Below are positions 1 to 5,397 of a DNA stretch of 5,397 bases, piece after piece; position 1 is the stretch's first letter; each line of letters starts with the position of its first letter. The DNA comes from Bacteroidota bacterium. Its GTDB lineage: Bacteria; Bacteroidota; Bacteroidia; Flavobacteriales; Flavobacteriaceae. The stretch spans positions 1 to 5,397 of the forward strand of contig JAEWKB010000173.1 in the NCBI GenBank assembly GCA_023386255.1, in the 5' to 3' direction. The position numbers and the translations under genes are program-made. The notes under the pieces were generated by a model. It saw only the letters and a list, made by a program, of their open reading frames with translations, made no database searches and was not told the DNA's origin.

Positions 1-52
1 GCTTTAAGTAGTCATTGGTTGAGTTAATGGCACCGAGTTTGATAATATTCAT
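1..52 (-). CDS. birA: Biotin--[acetyl-CoA-carboxylase] ligase, N-terminal fragment (runs off the window)
   Basis: Reading the minus strand from the ATG at 52-50 gives MNIIKLGAINSTNDYLK, which then leaves the window in frame. The pattern of hydrophobic residues followed by STN-x-YL is the start of the catalytic domain of biotin-protein ligases (BirA/LplA/LipB superfamily; compare VDSTNQYL in E. coli BirA). These enzymes make biotinyl-AMP from biotin and ATP and attach biotin to a lysine of the acetyl-CoA carboxylase carrier protein. The catalytic domain begins at residue 1, so no N-terminal helix-turn-helix fits before it; this would be the short, monofunctional type that is not a repressor. 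That is an inference from 17 residues. The gene is divergent from rsfS and shares its upstream region. A lipoate ligase of the same superfamily is a less likely alternative. Confidence 0.75.
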   Translation of the reverse strand, partial: MNIIKLGAINSTNDYLK

Positions 53-95
53 TAAAATATTGTAAGTATTATGCTTTTAATCTTGTGTTAAGTTT

Positions 96-103
96 CAAAA
101 GTA
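96..103 (-). promoter_or_regulatory. Putative -7 element of the birA promoter
   Basis: The minus strand reads TACTTTTG here, an exact match to the Bacteroidota -7 consensus TAnnTTTG. It would start transcription near position 90, leaving a leader of roughly 40 nt before the birA ATG. No clear TTG lies at the expected -33 distance (about positions 121-128), so the call rests on the -7 box and its place between divergent genes. Confidence 0.5.
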
Positions 104-117
104 AATACAAAAAATGA

Positions 118-125
118 TAACTTTG
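118..125 (+). promoter_or_regulatory. Putative -7 element of the rsfS-ftsH promoter
   Basis: The sequence TAACTTTG exactly matches the Bacteroidota -7 consensus TAnnTTTG. Transcription would begin near 131-133, giving a leader of only about 15 nt before the rsfS ATG. The best candidate for the -33 element is the weak TTTC at 93-96, with a 21-bp spacer; the nearer perfect TTG at 83-85 is too far away (32 bp). The -33 region of this promoter falls on the -7 box of the opposing birA promoter. Confidence 0.55.
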
Positions 126-145
126 CGTAATAACTAAATTTTTAA

Positions 146-517
146 ATGGCGAAAAAGAATATAAGTAATGATGAACTGTTAGCCAACATCATCAAAGGGA
201 TTGAAGAAGTAAAAGGTAATGATATTGATATTCTTGATTTAAGAGCGATAGATAACACCGTGTGCGACTATTTTGTAATATGCAACGGTACTTCCAATAC
301 ACAAGTGAACGCGATAGTTCACTCAATTCAAAAAATAGTTTCCCGGGAATTAAAAGATAAGCCGTGGCATGTTGAAGGTACTGAGAACGGCGAGTGGGTA
401 CTTATGGATTATGTAAACATAGTTGTGCACGTTTTCCAGAAGCACATACGTGAGTATTATAATATTGAGAGCCTTTGGGGCGATGCCAGGATTACCTCAA
501 TCGGGAGCAATTACTAA
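146..517 (+). CDS. rsfS: Ribosome silencing factor RsfS (iojap/YbeB family)
   Basis: RsfS proteins bind ribosomal protein L14 (uL14) on the large subunit and block joining with the small subunit, slowing translation when nutrients run short. The 123-residue product has the usual family length and the family landmarks in order: DYFVICNGTS at about 41-50 followed by Q53, W74-H75 with EG at 77-78, WVLMDY at 84-89, VVHVF at 93-97, and the terminal LWGDA at 110-114. The ATG at 146 is the first in frame after the promoter and gives a normal N-terminus. The leader is A/T-rich with no Shine-Dalgarno sequence, as is common in Bacteroidota. ftsH starts 13 bp after the stop with no terminator between them, so the two are probably co-transcribed. 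Family assignment is secure; the silencing role is known from homologues, not shown here. Confidence 0.95.
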   Translation: MAKKNISNDELLANIIKGIEEVKGNDIDILDLRAIDNTVCDYFVICNGTSNTQVNAIVHSIQKIVSRELKDKPWHVEGTENGEWVLMDYVNIVVHVFQKHIREYYNIESLWGDARITSIGSNY

Positions 518-530
518 TTAAACAGAATTC

Positions 531-2459
531 ATGTCTAAAGATAATAAACCAAACAGAGTAAAGGTAAGCCCATGGCTTATTTACGGGGGAATATTGCTGA
601 TATTCCTCGCTATTAATTTTGTATTCGGCGGATCGACCTGGAATGACCCTAAACCTACATCTTTATCTAAATTTTATACTTATCTTGATAAAGGAGAGGT
701 TAACCGCGTAGTATCTAATAAAACAGTTGCCGAAGTGTACCTGAAGCCTGAAGCGCTGAAGCAAAAAGTGCACGAAGGTGTAAGGAAAGATGTTTTTGGT
801 GGCGTTAATAAAGGTCCGCATTACACGGTAGTTATTGGAGATGACAACCCGCTTTTTAAGCAAAAACTGGATGAGGCAACAAAATCAGGCAAACTTGCAG
901 ATTACTCTGTAGAGCTTGACAGCCAGTGGGGCGAGGTTTTCCTTACCCTGCTGCCTATACTTATAATTGTAGCATTATGGATATTCATGATGCGCAGGAT
1001 GGCAGGAGGCGGTGCCGGCGGAGGCGGTGGCCAGATATTCAATATCGGTAAATCTAAAGCACGCCTTTTTGACGAGAAAAATGATATTAAAGTAACATTT
1101 AAGGATGTTGCAGGCCTTGAAGGCGCTAAGGAAGAAATACAGGAAATTGTAGAATTCCTTAAGAATCCTGAAAAATACACCAGCATAGGCGGTAAAATAC
1201 CAAAGGGTGCATTGCTTGTAGGCCCTCCGGGAACGGGTAAAACACTTTTGGCTAAAGCTGTTGCAGGCGAAGCTAAAGTACCTTTCTTCTCACTTTCTGG
1301 TTCTGATTTTGTGGAGATGTTTGTGGGTGTGGGTGCTTCAAGGGTACGCGACCTGTTTAAACAGGCTAAGGAGAAATCTCCTGCCATCATTTTTATTGAC
1401 GAGATTGACGCTGTAGGCCGTGCCCGTGGCAAAAACAACTTCTCAGGATCTAATGATGAGCGTGAGAATACGCTGAACCAGCTGCTTACCGAGATGGATG
1501 GCTTTGGCACCAATACTAACGTAATTGTGCTTGCCGCTACCAACCGTGCCGATGTACTGGACAAAGCACTTATGCGTGCAGGGCGTTTTGACAGGCAGAT
1601 TTATGTTGACCTTCCGGACATCAGGGAGCGTAAAGAGATATTTGAAGTTCATCTTAAGCCGCTTAAAAAGAGCGAAGACCTTGATACTGATTTCCTTGCC
1701 AAGCAAACCCCTGGCTTCTCGGGTGCTGATATTGCCAATGTGTGTAATGAGGCTGCCCTTATAGCTGCAAGGAAGGATAAAAAATCGGTTGATAAGCAGG
1801 ATTTCCTTGATGCGGTTGATCGTATTGTGGGAGGCCTTGAAAAGAAAAATAAGATAGTTTCTCCTGAAGAGAAAAAAGCTATAGCCATACACGAAGCCGG
1901 ACATGCTACCATAAGCTGGATGCTGGAGCATGCCGCACCGCTTGTAAAAGTTACTATAGTGCCGCGCGGGCAAAGCCTGGGTGCCGCATGGTACCTGCCG
2001 GAAGAAAGGCTTATTGTAAGGCCTGACCAGATGCTGGATGAAATGTGTGCCACTATGGGAGGCCGTGCTGCCGAGAAAGTAACATTCAACCGTATTTCAA
2101 CAGGAGCTTTGAGCGACCTGGAAAAGGTAACCAAACAAGCCCGTGCCATGGTAACAATTTATGGTCTTAATGAAAAGCTTGGTAATGTAACATATTATGA
2201 TTCCAGCGGGCAGAGCGAGTATAACTTCTCTAAGCCATATTCTGAGGAAACTGCTAAACTTATAGACGAGGAAATATCCAAACTTATTGAGGAGCAGTAC
2301 CAAAGGGCTATACGTATACTGGAAGAAAATAAAGACAAGCTGAACAGGCTTGCCGATATCCTTATAGAAAAAGAGGTTATATTTAAAGATGACCTTGAAG
2401 AAATTTTTGGCAAAAGGCCACACGAAAAAACAGATTCTGAAGTAATTACAGAAGCTTAA
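531..2459 (+). CDS. ftsH: ATP-dependent zinc metalloprotease FtsH
   Basis: FtsH is a membrane-anchored hexameric AAA+ protease that extracts and degrades misfolded membrane proteins and some short-lived soluble regulators. The 642-residue product is full length. A first membrane segment spans about 14-34, an extracytoplasmic domain about 35-134, and a second membrane segment about 136-155, followed by a glycine-rich linker (159-167). The AAA+ module has Walker A GPPGTGKT (231-238), pore loop FVGVG (264-268), Walker B with FIDEID (288-293), and the second region of homology with ATNRAD (336-341) and the GRFDR arginines (351-355). The protease domain has the zinc site HEAGH (454-458; E455 catalytic) and the probable third zinc ligand D529. 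The C-terminus has heptad-like helices (about 572-625). No key residue is missing. It lies 13 bp after rsfS and ends 24 bp before a strong terminator. In E. coli FtsH degrades LpxC and so balances lipids; whether this one does is unknown. Confidence 0.98.
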   Translation: MSKDNKPNRVKVSPWLIYGGILLIFLAINFVFGGSTWNDPKPTSLSKFYTYLDKGEVNRVVSNKTVAEVYLKPEALKQKVHEGVRKDVFGGVNKGPHYTVVIGDDNPLFKQKLDEATKSGKLADYSVELDSQWGEVFLTLLPILIIVALWIFMMRRMAGGGAGGGGGQIFNIGKSKARLFDEKNDIKVTFKDVAGLEGAKEEIQEIVEFLKNPEKYTSIGGKIPKGALLVGPPGTGKTLLAKAVAGEAKVPFFSLSGSDFVEMFVGVGASRVRDLFKQAKEKSPAIIFIDEIDAVGRARGKNNFSGSNDERENTLNQLLTEMDGFGTNTNVIVLAATNRADVLDKALMRAGRFDRQIYVDLPDIRERKEIFEVHLKPLKKSEDLDTDFLAKQTPGFSGADIANVCNEAALIAARKDKKSVDKQDFLDAVDRIVGGLEKKNKIVSPEEKKAIAIHEAGHATISWMLEHAAPLVKVTIVPRGQSLGAAWYLPEERLIVRPDQMLDEMCATMGGRAAEKVTFNRISTGALSDLEKVTKQARAMVTIYGLNEKLGNVTYYDSSGQSEYNFSKPYSEETAKLIDEEISKLIEEQYQRAIRILEENKDKLNRLADILIEKEVIFKDDLEEIFGKRPHEKTDSEVITEA

Positions 2460-2483
2460 GAATTTAAATCCAGAAATTATCAT

Positions 2484-2525
2484 AAAAATCTTAATTCAAT
2501 TGAAAGATTGAATTAAGATTTTTTT
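2484..2525 (+). terminator. Intrinsic terminator after ftsH
   Basis: A perfect 17-bp inverted repeat pairs AAAAATCTTAATTCAAT (2484-2500) with 2507-2523. The six-base loop TGAAAG could close as a T-G wobble around a GAAA tetraloop. A run of seven Ts (2519-2525) overlaps and follows the right arm. The stem is long but A/T-rich. It lies 24 bp beyond the ftsH stop and should end the rsfS-ftsH transcript. The left arm begins with five As, so it could also act on minus-strand transcription, although no opposing gene needs it. Confidence 0.85.
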
Positions 2526-2532
2526 ATCTTTG
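2500..2532 (+). promoter_or_regulatory. Putative promoter of the LUD-cdsA-psd-ACBP-SOD unit
   Basis: The -7 element TATCTTTG (2525-2532) exactly matches the Bacteroidota consensus TAnnTTTG. A TTG at 2500-2502 lies 22 bp upstream, within the 17-23 bp spacing reported for Flavobacterium promoters. Transcription would start near 2538-2540, leaving a leader of roughly 27 nt before the ATG at 2567. The promoter overlaps the upstream terminator: its -33 TTG sits at the hairpin loop and its first T is the last T of the T-tract. It probably drives all five genes downstream, since no other intergenic promoter is visible among them. Confidence 0.6.
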
Positions 2533-2566
2533 AGTGTTATCAAAAGAACTTTAGGGATTGTAAGGT

Positions 2567-3169
2567 ATGAGTCTTTTCAAAAAAATTTTTGGTGCTGCAA
2601 GTGATGTTTCGAATGAAGAAAAAAATTCTGAATCGAATCCTTTTCTTCCTGAACAACAAATACCTGCCGACGAGCTTTTTACTTATAATTTTAAAAAGAA
2701 CGGCGGAAAGTTCCTGTATTGCGAAAACCTGTCAGAAGTTCATGACCAGTTCCTTAATATCCTTGAGGAGAATGACTGGTTTGAGTGTGAGGCTCTGTGC
2801 TTCGAACCCAAACTATACAGCCTGCTGGACGAGAACAAACTATTGTATAACAAGCCCGCAAACCCGCGTTTCCTGCTTGCAAGCTGCGAAAATCTTATTG
2901 CCGATGAAGGTTCAATACTGTTTTCATCAAACCAGATAAAGCAGAACAAACCCAATGAACTCCCGGCCAATATTGTAATTTTCGCTACAACCAGCCAGAT
3001 ACTGGCCAGCAAAAGCGACGGTTTGAGGGAAATAAAGAAAAAATACGATAAGGACTATCCTACCAACATTACCACCATCAAATATTTTGAAAAAGCAAAA
3101 GAGGAAGATTTCCTTCAGTATGGCAGCGCCGCCAAAAACCTGTACCTTTTGCTTTTAGAAGACCTATAA
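2567..3169 (+). CDS. LUD-domain (LutC/YkgG-like) protein of unknown role
   Basis: The 200-residue product resembles the LUD domain (formerly DUF162) of lactate-utilisation proteins LutC/YkgG and part of LutB. The clearest match is the signature IADEGSI at 111-117, followed by SSNQ, a proline-marked turn (ELP, 131-133), and the strand NIVIFATTSQI at 135-145; LutC proteins have a comparable AD-x-G-T/S stretch and hydrophobic strand. Residues 1-9 (MSLFKKIFG) look like a short amphipathic helix, and about 15-35 is a low-complexity linker. It ends in LYLLLLEDL, so any segment found after this strand in longer LutC proteins is absent. There are no cysteine motifs for iron-sulfur clusters. Neither lutA nor lutB is adjacent; instead cdsA begins 1 bp after its stop. 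Lactate oxidation is therefore a poor guess at function. Bases AAGG sit directly against the ATG, too close to be a normal Shine-Dalgarno site. Family fair to good, function unknown. Confidence 0.82.
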   Translation: MSLFKKIFGAASDVSNEEKNSESNPFLPEQQIPADELFTYNFKKNGGKFLYCENLSEVHDQFLNILEENDWFECEALCFEPKLYSLLDENKLLYNKPANPRFLLASCENLIADEGSILFSSNQIKQNKPNELPANIVIFATTSQILASKSDGLREIKKKYDKDYPTNITTIKYFEKAKEEDFLQYGSAAKNLYLLLLEDL

Positions 3170-3170
3170 G

Positions 3171-3983
3171 ATGAATGAAAGCATCGTCAGGACGCTGTCC
3201 GGCATCGTCTATATAGCCCTTTTGGTTTCCGCTACCCTATTTTCAGGACTTAGTTTCATAACGCTTTTTGGTGTTTTCATGTTCCTTTCGGTTGCTGAAT
3301 TCTGTAATCTCATCAACCTTAAAAAGCTATTGCCAATGCTCATGGCATTAGCAGGTTTTTTGTTATTTGCCATATTTAGTGTTAACGATACGCTTCAAAA
3401 TATACTGCTTACTATTGCTTCGCTCATTGTCTCGATCATGCTCATATACGATCTGTTCAGTAAAGGGCTTCCCGCGCAAAGAGATAAACCGGGTAAACTG
3501 GTAATACTCATAGGCTATATCATTATCCCGTTCCTGTTACTAATCAGGCTGCCTTACCTGTCTGGGGGATTTAGCCCCTGGATCATCATCGGCATTTTTA
3601 TAATTATCTGGACTAACGATACTTTTGCCTATATAGTAGGTAAAACTATGGGCAGGCATAAACTTTTTGAGCGCATTTCGCCTAAAAAAACAATAGAAGG
3701 CTTTGCGGGCGGCCTACTATTTGCCATAATTGGCAGCTATATCATCAGCCTCTTCCCTGTTTTCGGGCAATCTGTAGTATTATGGATATGCACCGCAGTA
3801 GTCCTTGTAATAACGGGTACGCTTGGCGATTTGATAGAGTCTCGTCTTAAACGGAATGCCGGCGTAAAGGACAGCGGTAAGATAATGCCCGGGCACGGAG
3901 GGATACTTGACAGGCTTGATAGTATTATATTTGCAATTCCTTTCTTATTTTTGTTATACCAAATCATAAACTATGTTTCATAA
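3171..3983 (+). CDS. cdsA: Phosphatidate cytidylyltransferase (CDP-diacylglycerol synthase)
   Basis: CdsA joins phosphatidic acid and CTP to form CDP-diacylglycerol and pyrophosphate at the inner membrane, the branch point for all phospholipid head groups. The 270-residue product is almost wholly hydrophobic, with about seven or eight candidate membrane segments. The family signature is complete at 224-250: S224, KR at 227-228, KD at 233-234, PGHGG at 240-244, DR at 247-248 and D250. A second conserved block at 147-178 includes WTNDTFAY, GRHKLF and SPKKTIEG. The start MNES lies 1 bp after the LUD-gene stop, favouring coupled translation, and the end overlaps psd by 11 bp. Its neighbour psd acts two steps later in the same pathway, after phosphatidylserine synthase, which is not in the window. 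Confidence 0.96.
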   Translation: MNESIVRTLSGIVYIALLVSATLFSGLSFITLFGVFMFLSVAEFCNLINLKKLLPMLMALAGFLLFAIFSVNDTLQNILLTIASLIVSIMLIYDLFSKGLPAQRDKPGKLVILIGYIIIPFLLLIRLPYLSGGFSPWIIIGIFIIIWTNDTFAYIVGKTMGRHKLFERISPKKTIEGFAGGLLFAIIGSYIISLFPVFGQSVVLWICTAVVLVITGTLGDLIESRLKRNAGVKDSGKIMPGHGGILDRLDSIIFAIPFLFLLYQIINYVS

Positions 3984-4626
3984 AGAAGGCGCTAAAATTA
4001 TTTTCATTGCACTGGCTGTAACAGTAGGCGTAATATTACTTTCAGAACAATTTATTGAGAGCTACTGGCTGCTGAAGTTCATCCAGATATTCTCACTTGT
4101 ATTCCTCATCCTTATATTACAGTTCTTCAGGAACCCGAAAAGGCCGGTTGATGCTGCCGATCATACTATTATTGCGCCGGTTGACGGTAAGGTGGTTGTT
4201 ATTGAAGAAGTATATGAGCCGGAGTATTTTAAAGACAAGCGCCTGCAGGTTTCAATATTTATGTCGCCTATTAATGTACACGTTACAAGGTATGCAGTAA
4301 ACGGCCTTGTTAAATTTAGTAAATACCATCCTGGTAAATATCTTGTGGCCTGGCACCCTAAAGCAAGTGAAGAAAACGAGCGCACAACTGTAGTGATAGA
4401 AAACAGGATATTTGGGGATATCCTTTACCGCCAGATTGCCGGTGCGCTTGCCCGCCGTATTGTAAATTATGCACGCGAAGGCATGCATGTGGTGCAGGGT
4501 ACTGATGCAGGTTTTATAAAGTTTGGGTCGAGGGTCGACATCTTCCTGCCTATAGGTACGGAAATTGATGTGAAACTAAATCAAAAGGCCATAGGCGGTA
4601 AAACAATAATTGCAAGAAAAGCTTAA
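3973..4626 (+). CDS. psd: Phosphatidylserine decarboxylase proenzyme, short (PSD-A) type
   Basis: Psd decarboxylates phosphatidylserine to phosphatidylethanolamine using a pyruvoyl group made by self-cleavage. The 217-residue protein fits the short PSD-A class rather than the longer E. coli type. Two membrane segments are predicted at about 8-24 and 33-51. Motifs follow in order: FFRNP (51-55), APVDG with the likely catalytic D71 (68-72), SPINVHVTR with the likely catalytic H103 (98-106), KYHPGKY (117-123), ASEENERT (131-138), and FGS at 184-186. Cleavage between G185 and S186 would give a beta chain and a small alpha chain of about 32 residues whose S186 becomes the pyruvoyl group. The ATG lies inside the cdsA end (11-bp overlap), which suggests translation by re-initiating ribosomes. 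The stop abuts the ACBP start. The residue roles come from the family, and all expected residues are present. Confidence 0.95.
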   Translation: MFHKEGAKIIFIALAVTVGVILLSEQFIESYWLLKFIQIFSLVFLILILQFFRNPKRPVDAADHTIIAPVDGKVVVIEEVYEPEYFKDKRLQVSIFMSPINVHVTRYAVNGLVKFSKYHPGKYLVAWHPKASEENERTTVVIENRIFGDILYRQIAGALARRIVNYAREGMHVVQGTDAGFIKFGSRVDIFLPIGTEIDVKLNQKAIGGKTIIARKA

Positions 4627-4890
4627 ATGGCAGAAAAGGATTTAGATACTCTTTTCCAGGAAGCTTTTGAAAAAGCTTCTAACATTGATTATCCGCTTCC
4701 ACAGGATGTGATGCTTCGCATCTATGCTTATTATAAACAGGCTACATCTGGCAAGGCGCAGATAATGCAATACCAGGGGTTTGACCTTCGTAATGCTTTT
4801 AAAATGAATGCCTGGATGCAGATAAGGCATTTGTCTCCCGATGAAGCAAAACGGTTATATATAGAAACAATAAATTCAATAACTAAATAA
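4627..4890 (+). CDS. Acyl-CoA-binding protein (ACBP family)
   Basis: ACBPs are small four-helix cytosolic proteins that bind long-chain acyl-CoA esters and hold or deliver them to lipid enzymes. This 87-residue protein is a single stand-alone domain of typical length. The signature helix contains YAYYKQATSG at 33-42. Aligned by eye to bovine ACBP, the acyl-CoA contacts are all kept: Y33 (bovine Y28), Y36 (Y31), K37 (K32), K59 (K54) and Y78 (Y73). The block KMNAW at 59-63 matches the bovine KWDAW. No signal peptide or membrane segment is present, so it should be cytosolic. It starts on the base after the psd stop, with an A-rich AAGAAAAG upstream, so expression is probably tied to psd. ACBP is common in eukaryotes and patchy in bacteria. 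An acyl-CoA buffering role in phospholipid synthesis is inferred from the context. Confidence 0.93.
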   Translation: MAEKDLDTLFQEAFEKASNIDYPLPQDVMLRIYAYYKQATSGKAQIMQYQGFDLRNAFKMNAWMQIRHLSPDEAKRLYIETINSITK

Positions 4891-4900
4891 ATACTACACC

Positions 4901-5397
4901 ATGAAAAATGTAAAAATGCTTTTTTCTGCCTTAATAGTGGTTGCTGCCCTGCAGTCATGTAAAGACAAAGACAATCTTCAGGAAGTAGTCCAAACCCCTG
5001 AACCCCAAAAAGAAGAAACTAAAGCGCCTATGGGCAACCCCGACGATGTAAAAGCTGAAGGAGGCCCATTCCAGATGGTACGCCTTGGTTATGCTTATGA
5101 TGCACTTGCTCCCCATATAGATGCTAAAACCATGGAGGTTCATTACTCTAAACACTATAAAAAATATACTGATGAGCTTAACAAGGCAGTAGCAGGAACT
5201 GACATGGAGAAGAAAACCATTGAGGAGTTGCTGAAAACGCTTGACATGGAAAATAAAGCCGTAAGGAATAATGGCGGCGGTTACTGGAACCATTCGTTCT
5301 TTTGGCAAATAATGGGCCCTAATGCAGGTGGTACTCCCAAAGGTGCCCTTGCCGAAGCTATTAACAAAGATTTTGGCTCATATGAGAACTTCAAGAC
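4901..5397 (+). CDS. Superoxide dismutase (Fe/Mn family) with lipoprotein signal, 3'-truncated by the window end
   Basis: This enzyme converts superoxide to oxygen and hydrogen peroxide. From the ATG at 4901 the frame stays open for 165 codons to the window edge. Residues 1-20 look like a lipoprotein signal: K2 and K5, a hydrophobic core (about 6-17), then LQSC with the candidate lipidated C20. A charged linker rich in D, E, K, Q and P (21-55) leads into the SOD domain: YDALAPHIDAKTMEVHY (66-82), with metal ligand H81, and NNGGGYWNHSFFW (123-135), with second ligand H131. PNAGG (140-144) and DFGSYENFK (157-165) follow. The last two ligands, in the D-x-W-x-x-H motif, lie beyond the edge. G127 replaces the Gln (Q69) of E. 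coli Fe-SOD, pointing to the Mn type or dual metal use. The start lies 10 bp after the ACBP stop, with no promoter or terminator between them. Export is inferred from the signal alone. Confidence 0.93.
   Translation, partial: MKNVKMLFSALIVVAALQSCKDKDNLQEVVQTPEPQKEETKAPMGNPDDVKAEGGPFQMVRLGYAYDALAPHIDAKTMEVHYSKHYKKYTDELNKAVAGTDMEKKTIEELLKTLDMENKAVRNNGGGYWNHSFFWQIMGPNAGGTPKGALAEAINKDFGSYENFK

Noticed and set aside
614..621. TAATTTTG, an exact TAnnTTTG match, early in ftsH.
   Set aside because: It falls in the codons of the first FtsH membrane segment with no gene start downstream to serve. Such matches arise by chance in A/T-rich DNA.
997..1032. Glycine-rich, G-rich repeat-like DNA in ftsH, considered as a repeat or slippage site.
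   Set aside because: It encodes the glycine linker after the second membrane segment, which I recall as common in FtsH of this phylum, and the reading frame is intact.
902..2149. Several long minus-strand open frames opposite ftsH, up to 220 codons.
   Set aside because: They lie wholly against a clearly real, full-length ftsH, resemble no family I know, and overlap each other. They are by-products of its codon pattern.
2589..2939. A 116-codon plus-strand frame overlapping the LUD gene in another register, which might suggest a frameshift or overlapping gene.
   Set aside because: The LUD frame is intact from 2567 to 3169 with family motifs. The alternative frame shows no recognisable domain.
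3620..3627. TACTTTTG, an exact TAnnTTTG match, inside cdsA.
   Set aside because: It encodes part of the conserved DTFAY block. A weak internal promoter for psd-ACBP-SOD cannot be excluded, but I see no supporting -33 element or other signal.
4955..5308. A 117-codon minus-strand open frame near the right edge.
   Set aside because: It is antisense to the SOD gene, whose plus-strand frame shows conserved metal ligands. The antisense product shows no recognisable motif.
1..5397. A hidden defence system, mobile element, CRISPR array or RNA gene.
   Set aside because: The genes are conserved housekeeping types, closely spaced, with similar base use. The only non-coding stretches are 93 bp and 107 bp, both explained by promoters and a terminator.

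Overview
The window reads as ordinary chromosome from a Flavobacteriaceae-type member of the Bacteroidota, most like Flavobacterium. Three things point there: the protein sequences (the FtsH stretch [12 protein letters not shown], and the general style of RsfS, CdsA and Psd); the absence of good Shine-Dalgarno sequences before most starts; and exact matches to the Bacteroidota -7 promoter element TAnnTTTG in both real intergenic regions. The gene order also matches my memory of Flavobacterium genomes, which I could not check here.

Layout. Positions 1-52 hold the first 17 codons of a biotin-protein ligase (birA) on the minus strand. A 93-bp divergent promoter region (53-145) separates it from rsfS (146-517), followed after 13 bp by ftsH (531-2459). 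A 107-bp gap (2460-2566) contains a strong intrinsic terminator, and its T-tract runs straight into a new TAnnTTTG promoter. A second, tightly packed plus-strand unit follows: a LUD-domain protein (2567-3169), cdsA (3171-3983), psd (3973-4626), an acyl-CoA-binding protein (4627-4890) and a superoxide dismutase with a lipoprotein signal (4901 to the window edge). Junctions in this unit are +1, -11, 0 and +10 bp, so co-transcription and partial translational coupling are likely.

How the genes fit together. The first unit handles ribosome silencing (RsfS) and membrane-protein quality control (FtsH). The second centres on membrane phospholipid synthesis. CdsA makes CDP-diacylglycerol and Psd converts phosphatidylserine to phosphatidylethanolamine; the phosphatidylserine synthase that links them is not in the window. 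The acyl-CoA-binding protein would plausibly buffer acyl-CoA for lipid metabolism, and the exported SOD would protect the envelope. The role of the LUD protein is unknown. The window contains no RNA genes, mobile elements, CRISPR arrays or long repeats that I can see, and no clearly new multi-gene system. The points most worth a second look are the small ACBP inside a bacterial phospholipid operon, the lipoprotein SOD, the solo LUD protein and the fused terminator/promoter.
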